9,209 nucleotides of DNA. Origin: Singulisphaera sp. GP187. GTDB taxonomy: Bacteria; Planctomycetota; Phycisphaerae; Phycisphaerales; SM1A02. Shown here piece after piece: positions 1 to 6,968 of this stretch. Both the position numbers and the translations under genes were made by a program. Each line of letters begins with the position of its first letter. The stretch's first letter is position 1. Location of the stretch: contig CAMDEL010000049.1 of NCBI GenBank assembly GCA_945896765.1, positions 1-9,209 of the forward strand, given 5' to 3'. A model generated the notes under the pieces. That model made no database searches, was not told where the DNA came from, and saw only the letters and a program-made list of their open reading frames with translations.

Positions 1-135
1 TTTGCTGAAACTGGATGGGGATGGATCGCAGCAGGATTTATCAGTTTCATTATTGCCCTGCTCATCATTCGGTCGGTTTCGATTCGTGCGCTCAAGAGTG
101 CAGGATTGATGGAACAATCAACGCCCTCACCGTAA
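1..135 (+). CDS. C-terminal end of a membrane protein (5' partial)
   Basis: Frame 1 is open from the first base to a TAA at 133-135, giving 44 residues. Residues 8-23 (WIAAGFISFIIALLII) form one hydrophobic segment long enough to be a terminal transmembrane helix. A basic stretch (R24, R29, K32) follows, then a short polar tail ending in STPSP. By the positive-inside rule the tail is probably cytoplasmic. Too little remains to name the family. The last helix of undecaprenyl-diphosphatase (UppP) has a loosely similar look, but that is speculation. The gene converges on the minus-strand lipoprotein with a 23-base gap (136-158), and I see no clear terminator between them. Confidence 0.6.
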   Translation, partial: FAETGWGWIAAGFISFIIALLIIRSVSIRALKSAGLMEQSTPSP

Positions 136-158
136 AAATACAGCCGTGGAAAGACAGC

Positions 159-743
159 TCAGGGCCCAGTCAACGGCGGCTGCACTCCGGAAGGATTTGC
201 AACTGCAGGCGCAGGATCAGGGATCGTCTGAGTTGAAGTATCGCGGGCAGACGGCGCTTCCAATCCATTTGGATCGGCAACTTGCGTCGTGGTTATCGCT
301 GAAGCTGGTTTGCTCGAGTCCATCGGCAACTGCGCAAGTCGTGAATCGATCTCGCCAAAGAAGTGATCCGCTTCGGTCAAGAAATTTGGAGGACGAATAG
401 CCGCCCGTGAATTCAGAACGATTTTCGGCACTCGATCATCTGCGTCGACAAGAACAGAAAAAGTCCACGTTTCATTTTGGCGTCGAGGTGCTTCGCCTGG
501 CTCCGCATAATCTCGCTTCAGTTCGCGGTAAATTTCAATACGATTTGCGTCCGCATCGACAAACACACCGTTTTCCGTGACGAACCAATTGGAATACTTT
601 GGATTCCGAGCGGCCCCAAGCGCAGCTTGCCAAAGTTCATCGTGACTGACGCCGGGATAATCACGCGAGACGGTATTGCATCCTGCTGCAAGCAAGATAA
701 CGGCGCACATCATCACTGCATTCTTAATCGATAAAAATTGCAT
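159..743 (-). CDS. Small lipoprotein of unknown function
   Basis: From the ATG at 743-741 this is 194 residues. The N-terminus is a lipoprotein signal peptide: a short region with K7, a hydrophobic core (VMMCAVILLAA) and the lipobox LLAAGC, with the lipidated cysteine at about residue 22. The mature part has a compact region of about 110 residues rich in aromatic and charged residues (around DELWQAALGAA, SNWFVTENGVFVD and NETWTFSVLVD), then a Pro/Ser/Thr-rich tail of about 50 residues that is probably disordered. I do not recognise a family. The frame is also open upstream to an ATG at 785, but that adds 14 residues before a good signal peptide, so the 743 start is preferred. The start lies inside the end of yebC (20-base overlap), suggesting translational coupling. 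An alternative start at 713 would remove the overlap but leaves a very short n-region. It is the last gene of the minus-strand operon. Confidence 0.75.
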   Translation of the reverse strand: MQFLSIKNAVMMCAVILLAAGCNTVSRDYPGVSHDELWQAALGAARNPKYSNWFVTENGVFVDADANRIEIYRELKRDYAEPGEAPRRQNETWTFSVLVDADDRVPKIVLNSRAAIRPPNFLTEADHFFGEIDSRLAQLPMDSSKPASAITTTQVADPNGLEAPSARDTSTQTIPDPAPAVANPSGVQPPLTGP

Positions 744-1449
744 TTGAAAAAACTTTCTGCACATCATCGTGCTCTTCAAGGGCATCGATCAAACGAACAA
801 TCTGCGCGGAGTGTTCGCCTTCAACTTCGACTGTTGTGGAGGGTATCCACATAATCTGCGCTTCCGCAGCTGGCATTTGTGCAGCTTCGAGAGCGTCACG
901 AATGGTCGCAAGCGCAGCAGGCGCACACGTGATCTGCCACATTTCTTCTTCGGCAGAAACATCGTCCGCTCCAGCCTCCAGAACGATCTCCATCAAACGA
1001 TCTTCTTCGATGCGTGTGCGCTCGATGACCAACACTCCTGCATGATGCAGGTTGTAAGAAACCGAACCAAGAACGCCGAGATTTCCGCCGTTCTTGTCAA
1101 AGATCATTCGGATGTCAGGAGCAGTGCGATTGACATTGGATGTCAAACATTCAGCGATGATGGCAACTCCTCCTGCGCCATATCCCTCATATCGAATCGC
1201 CTGAAAATTCTCGCCATCAATTTCTCCCGAACCTTTCTTCACAGCTTTTTCGATTGTCTCGCGAGGCATGTTGACGCTCTTGGCTTCATCGATAGCCATG
1301 CGCAGCGAAGAATTGAATCGAACATCTCCCCCGCCAAGTCTCGCAGCAACAATGATCGCACGAGATGCTTTGGACCACATCTTCCCGCGCTTCTTGTCCA
1401 CCGCAGCTTTGCGGTGTTTCATATTTTTCCATGCGCTATGACCAGCCAT
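724..1449 (-). CDS. yebC: YebC/PmpR/TACO1-family protein
   Basis: This is 241 residues, the usual family length. The signature N-terminus is present (MAGHSAWKNMKHRKAAVDKKRGK), followed by VAARLGGGD (35-42), KSVNMPRETIEKAVKKG (57-73), RYEGYGAGGVAIIAECLT (86-103) and KNGGNLGVLGSVSY (119-132). Family members were first called transcriptional regulators. More recent work assigns members, including mitochondrial TACO1, to the ribosome, where they help translation through proline-rich stretches. Small departures from the usual consensus are Ala6 where GHSKW is common, and SKASRAIIVAAR where SKLIREI is common. The ATG at 1449-1447 is fixed by the MAGHS start. No strong Shine-Dalgarno is visible. Upstream is a 55-base gap carrying a T-rich tandem repeat, and the 3' end overlaps the lipoprotein gene. 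Its place in a nusA-infB-rbfA operon fits a role in translation. Confidence 0.93.
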   Translation of the reverse strand: MAGHSAWKNMKHRKAAVDKKRGKMWSKASRAIIVAARLGGGDVRFNSSLRMAIDEAKSVNMPRETIEKAVKKGSGEIDGENFQAIRYEGYGAGGVAIIAECLTSNVNRTAPDIRMIFDKNGGNLGVLGSVSYNLHHAGVLVIERTRIEEDRLMEIVLEAGADDVSAEEEMWQITCAPAALATIRDALEAAQMPAAEAQIMWIPSTTVEVEGEHSAQIVRLIDALEEHDDVQKVFSNAIFID

Positions 1450-1459
1450 GAGCTTTGTA

Positions 1460-1491
1460 CCTATTTTTTGCGCCTATTTTTTGCGCCTATT
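1460..1491. repeat. 13-bp tandem repeat upstream of yebC
   Basis: The 13-mer CCTATTTTTTGCG occurs at 1460-1472 and again exactly at 1473-1485, followed by a partial third copy, CCTATT, at 1486-1491. It fills most of the 55-base gap between the HhH-type gene and yebC. Read on the coding (minus) strand it is CGCAAAAAATAGG twice, with hexa-A runs spaced 13 bases apart. Such a repeat is prone to slippage and would change the spacing upstream of the yebC start. Confidence 0.9.
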
Positions 1492-1504
1492 GATAAAAAT
1501 AAAT

Positions 1505-2302
1505 TCAACGAGATCGAGCCGCAGCTTTCGCCTTTGGCTTTGCATTTACCTTCGGCTTTGTACTGGTCTTTGCACGCGGCTTTGCCACGGGCTTCGGATG
1601 CGTTTTGGCATGTTCAGCCGATGTTGCCGCTGCGCCGCGTGGCTTCTTCGTTGCTTCGCGTTTGATGCGAGCCTCTTCAGCACGACCAGAATTATGAAAC
1701 GCATCCGTTGCTGCAACGAGTGCGAAATGCATTTGCCGCGCGCGATCACTCTTAAATTTCTTGGCGAAAAGTTCTGTGAGCGTACTGGGCTTCATATCTT
1801 CAGGAAGAACCTCGTAATGCACCAATAGATCAACTGTTGTCTGGTCGATTGGCACGAGAGCGACCTCGAATCCAAGCAACATCATGCGAGAAACTGCATA
1901 GGTTCGCATCCCCTCAAGATTCTCAAGATAAATCCGAACGTCCTTCTTTGGCTTGCCCACAAGTTGTTCCAAACTGACTCGGTGATGTCGACGGAAGAGG
2001 TCAAACAATGTCATCCGCAATCTGCGCATACGCCCAAATCCATCTGGATATTTCAGCCCAATCGTCGTCACCATCTCTTCAACCAAGTTGACTCGGAATT
2101 CGTTGAAGTCGACATTGCGACTTCGCACGCGCTGCATCGCCGTATCGGCCATCTCGGTGGTTGCGTCATACAAGAGCGATGAGTGAATCAGTAACGCCGT
2201 CAAATCTGCGACATTTGGTTCTTCGGTACGCGCACGAGCGCTGTACTTCTTAATGAGTGAATTCAGACGATTGATGTTGAATGCCGGTTTCTTCTCTGTC
2301 AT
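1505..2302 (-). CDS. Degenerate endonuclease III-like (HhH-GPD) protein with lysine-rich tail
   Basis: This is 265 residues. Residues 31-165 resemble the HhH-GPD core of endonuclease III by eye. The segment LVEEMVTTIGLKYPDGFG (73-90) matches the Nth region containing TIGLYNSKA. The segment LENLEGMRTYAVSRMMLLGF (126-145) matches the helix-hairpin-helix LPGVGRKTANVVLN, and VPID (150-153) matches AVDTH. With no gaps from hairpin to Asp, the catalytic Lys position holds Tyr135 and the essential Asp is kept as D153. The second hairpin glycine is Arg. There are no cysteines at all, so the usual 4Fe-4S cluster is absent. Residues 218-265 are a low-complexity Lys/Ala/Pro/Thr tail with 11 Lys, 4 Arg and one acidic residue, like histone H1 tails, probably binding DNA or RNA. 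The ATG overlaps the rbfA stop as ATGA, with AGAGG 7 bases upstream. It may be a structural nucleic-acid binder or a Tyr-type mismatch glycosylase; the function is unproven. Confidence 0.6.
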   Translation of the reverse strand: MTEKKPAFNINRLNSLIKKYSARARTEEPNVADLTALLIHSSLLYDATTEMADTAMQRVRSRNVDFNEFRVNLVEEMVTTIGLKYPDGFGRMRRLRMTLFDLFRRHHRVSLEQLVGKPKKDVRIYLENLEGMRTYAVSRMMLLGFEVALVPIDQTTVDLLVHYEVLPEDMKPSTLTELFAKKFKSDRARQMHFALVAATDAFHNSGRAEEARIKREATKKPRGAAATSAEHAKTHPKPVAKPRAKTSTKPKVNAKPKAKAAARSR

Positions 2303-2688
2303 GGGAGAGCCTCTTCAGTTGGTGGAATCAATTCGAATATCAATTGCGGCACGCGCCGCAGACTGGTGGTTTCGCGCAGCGACGATCTGAAAAAACCGAT
2401 CGCACTTCGCAGAGCCGCGAGCGAGAGCGGACCTCGATCTGCGGGAAGGACCGAGACCTTGATCCGAGCTGCCAATAAATCTGGACTGAGCCGAACTTCT
2501 TGAATGGAAACCATTCCCTGCAAGCGAGGGTCGGAGAGTCCTCGTACGATTCGATCTTGGAGCGCGCGTTGCAAAACGCTTGCAACCTGAGCTGGACGCG
2601 AACTTGGCGCTTCATGCCGCGCAGTTCCATCCGAACTGAACGAAACTCCCGATGGAAGTTTCGGTCCTTTTCCTCGACGCTCACGCAT
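2299..2688 (-). CDS. rbfA: 30S ribosome-binding factor RbfA
   Basis: The protein has 129 residues from the ATG at 2688-2686. RbfA is a KH-like cold-shock factor that binds the immature 30S subunit near the 5' helix of 16S rRNA and helps its maturation. Family hallmarks are visible in order: RPAQVASVLQRALQDRIVRGLSDPRLQGMVSIQEV, with the DPR motif; LSPDLLAARIKVSVLP, the usual 'D-AkVyvS' strand; then SAIGFFRSSLRETTSLRRVPQLIFEL, matching 'g-lR--l---l-lr-vPel-F'. The first 30 or so residues form a basic, polar extension (MRERRGKGPKLPSG onward) longer than in many homologues. A GTG at 2697 is in frame, but the ATG at 2688 has AGGTGG 5 bases upstream and is preferred. The start overlaps the infB stop by 8 bases, and the stop overlaps the next ATG as ATGA, so coupled translation on both sides is likely. 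truB, a common downstream neighbour in other bacteria, is absent. Confidence 0.88.
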   Translation of the reverse strand: MRERRGKGPKLPSGVSFSSDGTARHEAPSSRPAQVASVLQRALQDRIVRGLSDPRLQGMVSIQEVRLSPDLLAARIKVSVLPADRGPLSLAALRSAIGFFRSSLRETTSLRRVPQLIFELIPPTEEALP

Positions 2689-5482
2689 TTCCGCCACCTA
2701 GCGGCCGAACCGTGATCGTGCGATAGCACTCCAACACGTCGCCCTCGCGGATGTCGTCATACCCATTGATCTTCATGCCGCATTCGTTTCCAGAGCGAAC
2801 TTCTTTCGCATCTTCTTTGAATCGCTTGAGTTGCTCGAGTCGACGATCTTTTTCAACAACGATTCCATCGCGCGTCACGCGGATTTGCGCATTTCGCTCG
2901 ATGACTCCGTCGGTGACATAACAACCTGCGATTGCGCCGACCTTCGTGATCTTGAAGACTGCACGAACATCTGCATGTCCAAGAACCTGCAACTTGATCT
3001 CTGGTTCCAAGAGTCCGCGAACAGCCTTGTCCATGTCATCTGTCAACTGATAAATAACTTCGTAAAGTCGAATATCAATCTTGCGCACTTCCGCAAGTTG
3101 CCGCGACTTTGCGTTGCTGGTGACATTGAAGCCCACGATGACCGCGCCAGTCGTTGCAGCGAGTTCGACATCGCTTTCGTTGATTCCGCCGACGCCTGCA
3201 TGCTTGATAGAGATGCTGACATCTTCTGCTTTGATGCGTCCAAGAACGACTTTGAGCGTCTCGACGGAACCTTGCACATCGCCTTTGACGATCAATGGCA
3301 ATTCCTTCTTCTTCGATTTCGCCATCGTCTCAAAAATATTGTCCAGCGTCACCTTTGGAGCAGAAAGTTCTCGATCTCGCTCGAATGCGCGTCGCTCAAT
3401 CGCAGCCTGTTCGGCCGCTGCGAGACTCTCAACAACATAGAACTTATCGCCAGCATCTGGAATCATGTCGATGCCAGAAATCGCTACGGCTGCAGTTGGT
3501 TCCGCGCTTGTGATGCGCTCATTGCGATCGCTCACGATGTCGCGGACTCGACCAAAGGCTCGCCCGACCACTACGAAATCGCCTCGCTTGAGACAACCTT
3601 CTTGCACCAACAATTGTGCGACGGGTCCACGGCCTTCTTCCATGCGCGCTTCAAGCACACTTCCTTGAGCGTGACCTCCCCAATCCGCCTTCAAGTCCAG
3701 CACGTCTGCTTGCAGCGCGATCGTTTCTAAAAGTTCTGGAAGTCCAGTGCCCTTGAGTCCACTGACCAGGGCGACTTCGACTGAACCTCCCCATGGAACG
3801 GGATTCAAATCATTCTTGGCGAGCTCGCCATAAATGCGTTGAAGATTCTTCTCGTCGAATTCTGGACGATCAATCTTGTTGAGAGCGACAATCACGGAAA
3901 CTTTCGCTGCCTTAATGTGATTGATGCTCTCGATGGTTTGTGGCATAAGCCCGTCAACAGCATCGATGACCAAGATGACGATGTCTGTCACCTTCGCACC
4001 GCGCGCACGCATTGCCGTGAAGGCTTCGTGACCAGGCGTGTCGATAAATGTGATCATTCGTGGCTGATCGCCAGCCTTGACTTCAACCTGAAATGCCCGA
4101 GTGGATTGGGTGATTCCACCCGCTTCGCCTGCTGCAACATTCGTGCTGCGGATTCGATCCAGAAGCGTCGTCTTGCCGTGATCGACATGTCCAAGAATCG
4201 TGACAACTGCTGGACGAGAACGCTCGTCGGATCTCGTGCGCGCTGCGAATCGTTCTTCGATTTCATCCGATGCGGTCTTCGCTTCGTCGATTTCAATTTC
4301 AATATTGAATGCCATCATCAATTCCATCGATTGATCTCCATCAAGCGCTGTATTGATTGTGATTGGATTTCCGGCAAGCAGAGATTTCTTCATGAGCTCC
4401 GCCATCTTCACACCAGTCAGCTCAGAAAGTTCCTTCACAGAAACGGGATTGGGAACATGGACTGGACCTTGTGGCTTGGCCACAACCGCTCGACCTTGCG
4501 GAGAGTGCGAAGGCCGTGTGGAAGTTCGGTGCTTGCGAAAGAAACCATCCGCTTGGCCAATTCGACTTGCGCGCTCTTCTATATCTTTGTTTGAACGCGA
4601 ACCATCACGTGCTGGATCTGCTCGACCAGTTCGACCCGCATCCGATGGACGGCGCTTCGATGGAGGCAATGCGCCTCGACGATTCGCTGGATCACCTGCA
4701 CCAGCACCTGCGCCTGCGCCAGTGCCGACACTTGGACCACCAGTACGACCCATCGGAGGACGGTTCGTACCGAATTGACCGCCCGTTCGAGGGCGAGGCG
4801 CAGCGATGTTGTCCGCAGCTTCGACTCGAATGACTTTCGGCCCAGAAAGGCTTGTTTTCGTGGGTTGATCGAGCACTTGAGATGTCGGACGAGCCCGAAC
4901 TGGGCGCGTGGGAACATTCATCGGTGCGGGCACAAATGGCTTCGGCGGTGGAACAATAACAACAGGCTTCGGCGGCAGAACAGGAGCAACTGGCTTTGGT
5001 GGCGCGACTGGAGCGTCAACAACTGAAGTTCCCCCATCAATACCATCGTTCGATTGAACCTTCGCCTTCACAGATGAAGCCGCCGCAGACAGCTGCTTGG
5101 CTGCAATATCGATTGAAGCAATTGGCTCTTCAATAGTGACAGCGCTTGCACTTGCGGCAACAGAAGTTTCCGTGACCGATATTGGCGCATCAGATGGCGG
5201 GGCATCCCCCGCCACTTTCTTTTTCTTCGGTGCAGCCTTCTGAACACGCTCACGAATTCCAACAACATCAACACTGGCCGCGATCTCCGCTCCAGTCGTG
5301 GAACCCGATCCACCGAACCATTCCTTGATTGTCTCAGCCAATCCAATCGGGATCGATGCTTGTGGCGTCGTCACACCTTCAATGCCTTCGCTTATGCATT
5401 TCTCGATGATGTCCTTTGTGGGAATACCGAGATCTTTGGCGACCTGCGTGATTCGGATTTTCTTGACGGTCTTAGTTGCCAC
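2681..5482 (-). CDS. infB: Translation initiation factor IF-2
   Basis: This 933-residue GTPase brings initiator fMet-tRNA to the 30S subunit and promotes subunit joining. Domains in order: an IF2_N module at about 8-57 (KIRITQVAKDLGIPTKDII); an Ala/Pro/Gly-rich linker at 58-340 with three PPKP-type repeats at 161-182 and GAGAGAGAG near 255-263; a second IF2_N module at about 345-400; the G domain at 425-590; a beta-barrel to about 700; domain 3 with KGDVQGSVETL (733-743); and the fMet-tRNA-binding C-terminal domain ending near NECGMKINGYDDIREGDVLE (899-918). G motifs: G1 GHVDHGKT (431-438), G2 GGITQ (455-459), G3 DTPGH (481-485) with catalytic His485, and G4 NKID (535-538). Two spots are unusual: Ser460 follows GGITQ, where His is normal, and G5 reads SGL (574-576), where SAK is usual. 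The start is GTG at 5482-5480, with GGAG at 5492-5489, 6 bases upstream. Confidence 0.97.
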   Translation of the reverse strand: MATKTVKKIRITQVAKDLGIPTKDIIEKCISEGIEGVTTPQASIPIGLAETIKEWFGGSGSTTGAEIAASVDVVGIRERVQKAAPKKKKVAGDAPPSDAPISVTETSVAASASAVTIEEPIASIDIAAKQLSAAASSVKAKVQSNDGIDGGTSVVDAPVAPPKPVAPVLPPKPVVIVPPPKPFVPAPMNVPTRPVRARPTSQVLDQPTKTSLSGPKVIRVEAADNIAAPRPRTGGQFGTNRPPMGRTGGPSVGTGAGAGAGAGDPANRRGALPPSKRRPSDAGRTGRADPARDGSRSNKDIEERASRIGQADGFFRKHRTSTRPSHSPQGRAVVAKPQGPVHVPNPVSVKELSELTGVKMAELMKKSLLAGNPITINTALDGDQSMELMMAFNIEIEIDEAKTASDEIEERFAARTRSDERSRPAVVTILGHVDHGKTTLLDRIRSTNVAAGEAGGITQSTRAFQVEVKAGDQPRMITFIDTPGHEAFTAMRARGAKVTDIVILVIDAVDGLMPQTIESINHIKAAKVSVIVALNKIDRPEFDEKNLQRIYGELAKNDLNPVPWGGSVEVALVSGLKGTGLPELLETIALQADVLDLKADWGGHAQGSVLEARMEEGRGPVAQLLVQEGCLKRGDFVVVGRAFGRVRDIVSDRNERITSAEPTAAVAISGIDMIPDAGDKFYVVESLAAAEQAAIERRAFERDRELSAPKVTLDNIFETMAKSKKKELPLIVKGDVQGSVETLKVVLGRIKAEDVSISIKHAGVGGINESDVELAATTGAVIVGFNVTSNAKSRQLAEVRKIDIRLYEVIYQLTDDMDKAVRGLLEPEIKLQVLGHADVRAVFKITKVGAIAGCYVTDGVIERNAQIRVTRDGIVVEKDRRLEQLKRFKEDAKEVRSGNECGMKINGYDDIREGDVLECYRTITVRPLGGGNA

Positions 5483-5488
5483 GATTTA

Positions 5489-5492
5489 CTCC
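5489..5492 (-). promoter_or_regulatory. infB ribosome binding site
   Basis: GGAG on the minus strand lies 6 bases before the GTG at 5482-5480. It supports the GTG as the start of IF2 in the 81-base nusA-infB gap. No convincing promoter or terminator was seen in that gap, so infB is probably cotranscribed with nusA. Confidence 0.7.
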
Positions 5493-5563
5493 AATGGAAA
5501 GTGAAAAAACGAACGCGAATGAAACGTTCCATACTGAAAGTTCAGTGTTGGAGTGATTGGTCA

Positions 5564-6898
5564 TCACGATTTGGTGGTCTCCGATGAACCGAATCCAAGG
5601 ATGTTGTCTGCAGCTGCTTCGCTGCGCTGATCGGTTGAAACAGGCATGTCTGAACCGCCGCCGAGCAATGCGTCAACCACTGCGCCCTCTTCAGCCTGCT
5701 TCAGTTCAGCTGCAGTCCGTTCGTTCTGCATTTCTTCTGCGACGACTTTGGCACGATCAGAACAAGCATCGACAACCTTGGTCGCCAACTCTTCCGTCAT
5801 GCCGCAATCCGAGACCAAACTTGTCTCGCCGATTTCTTCAACATCGAAAACGCTGATCATGCCAAGAGCGCCCATGCGATCAAGCATTTCATCCGTTGCG
5901 CCTTCAACTGATTTCACCGCAGCCTGCAAGGTTTGCAATCCCTTTTCCAATTCAGGCGGAGTCAAAATATCGACGTCCCACCCAGTCAAACGAGCAGCGA
6001 GTCGCACGTTCTGTCCACGACGGCCGATTGCCAGCGACAACTGATCATCGCGAACGATGATCGTCGCTCGTCCGAGTTCGAAGCACAAACTGACTTCTTC
6101 AACTTCAGCAGGCTTGAGCGCGTTGGCGATCAACACTTGGCTAGATTCATTCCAACGAACGATGTCGATCTTCTCGCCGCCGAGTTCGTCAACAATATTT
6201 CGAATGCGCGAACCACGAACGCCGACGCATGCACCGACAGCATCGACCTTTGTATCCACAGAAGAAACCGCCAATTTCGTGCGGAATCCAGGTTCGCGCG
6301 ACATCGCCTTGATTTCGATCGTTCGCTCTGCGACTTCTGGAACTTCGGACTCAAAGAGTCGACGAATGAAATCGGGATGCGCACGGCTCATCACAATCTT
6401 GACCTGACTGCCTGCATCGCGGACATCAAGAAGAATGCAACGAACTCGATCGCCTGCTTGAAATTGCTCGCCTGGAATCTGCTCACTCTTGGGCATGAAT
6501 CCTTCGGTGCGTTCCAATTGCACGATCAATGCATTGCCTTCGTAACGCTGCGCCACACCTGTGACCAGTTCGCCTTGACGCTTCGAGAATTCATCAAGGA
6601 GCGAAATCCGCTCGTTTTCTCGGAATCTTTGAATCATCACCTGCTTGAAAGTTTGCGCTGGGATGCGTCCCAAACTCTCCAGCGGAATCACTTCACGAGT
6701 CTCATCTTCATTATTACGCCAGAGCGAAATCCCACCCGCAAGGCGGTCGATCTCGCAACCAAATTCGTCGGGATCCTCGGAATTAAAGTGTTTCCTCGCG
6801 GCACTCACCATGGCGAGTTCGAGGTCTTGAACCAAGAGTTCACGATCAATGTTTCGGTCACGGGCAACGGAGTCGAGCAGTCGGATGATGTCATTCAT
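5564..6898 (-). CDS. nusA: Transcription termination/antitermination factor NusA
   Basis: This 444-residue protein binds RNA polymerase and nascent RNA and modulates pausing, intrinsic termination and antitermination. Layout: the RNA-polymerase-binding N-terminal domain at 1-105 (starting MNDIIRLLDSVARDRNIDRELL); an S1 domain at about 108-172 (GELVTGVAQRYEGNALIVQLERTEGFMP); KH1 at about 205-270 with GVRG at 226-229; KH2 at about 275-340 with GRRG at 292-295, inside AIGRRGQNVRLAARLTGWDVDI; then one short helical C-terminal module at about 330-400. The paired acidic repeats of the longer E. coli protein (495 residues) are not visible. The tail from 405 is acidic and Gly/Ser-rich. The ATG at 6898-6896 has AAAGGA 8 bases upstream. 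It is the first recognisable gene of the operon; rimP, its usual upstream partner, is absent here. It lies 32 bases after an intrinsic terminator. Confidence 0.97.
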   Translation of the reverse strand: MNDIIRLLDSVARDRNIDRELLVQDLELAMVSAARKHFNSEDPDEFGCEIDRLAGGISLWRNNEDETREVIPLESLGRIPAQTFKQVMIQRFRENERISLLDEFSKRQGELVTGVAQRYEGNALIVQLERTEGFMPKSEQIPGEQFQAGDRVRCILLDVRDAGSQVKIVMSRAHPDFIRRLFESEVPEVAERTIEIKAMSREPGFRTKLAVSSVDTKVDAVGACVGVRGSRIRNIVDELGGEKIDIVRWNESSQVLIANALKPAEVEEVSLCFELGRATIIVRDDQLSLAIGRRGQNVRLAARLTGWDVDILTPPELEKGLQTLQAAVKSVEGATDEMLDRMGALGMISVFDVEEIGETSLVSDCGMTEELATKVVDACSDRAKVVAEEMQNERTAAELKQAEEGAVVDALLGGGSDMPVSTDQRSEAAADNILGFGSSETTKS

Positions 6899-6906
6899 TT
6901 GAGAGG

Positions 6907-6912
6907 TCCTTT
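6907..6912 (-). promoter_or_regulatory. nusA ribosome binding site
   Basis: AAAGGA on the minus strand lies 8 bases before the nusA ATG. It sits in the short stretch between the leader terminator and the coding sequence, so ribosomes can load only on transcripts that have read through the terminator. Confidence 0.75.
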
Positions 6913-6930
6913 CGAATTGTCACCGCGAAT

Positions 6931-6968
6931 AAAAAAGGTCATGATCGCCGCGGTAGCGTTCATGACCC
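6931..6968 (-). terminator. Intrinsic terminator/attenuator in the nusA leader
   Basis: On the minus strand, GGTCATGA (6967-6960) pairs perfectly with TCATGACC (6944-6937). Inside, after an A/A mismatch, CGC (6958-6956) pairs with GCG (6948-6946) around a 7-base loop. The stem is followed directly by TTTTTTATT (6936-6928). This is a strong Rho-independent terminator. The orientation is fixed by the T-run: on the plus strand the stem is preceded by A's instead. It lies between the promoter at 7203-7231 and the nusA start at 6898, so full-length operon mRNA must read through it. It either makes a discrete leader RNA of about 265 nt or acts as a regulated attenuator. Confidence 0.85.

Noticed and set aside
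142..181. Possible shared terminator between the convergent first two genes
   Set aside because: AGCCG/CGGCT arms exist, but they are separated by about 30 bases, overlap the lipoprotein coding end and have no T-run.
769..1665. Plus-strand open frame of 298 codons
   Set aside because: It is antisense to yebC and the 3' end of the HhH-type gene, and crosses the intergenic repeat. No motifs are seen.
2831..3730. Plus-strand open frame of 299 codons
   Set aside because: It is fully antisense to infB, whose domains 2-4 are unmistakable. The product is Cys/His/Asp-rich nonsense with no motif.
3839..4594. Plus-strand open frame of 251 codons
   Set aside because: It is antisense to the G domain of infB, where the GTPase motifs on the minus strand settle the coding strand.
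5533..5546. Palindrome ACTGAAAGTTCAGT in the nusA-infB gap
   Set aside because: It has six-base arms with a two-base spacer and no T-run on either side. It is too weak for a terminator, and as a single copy it gives no case for an operator.
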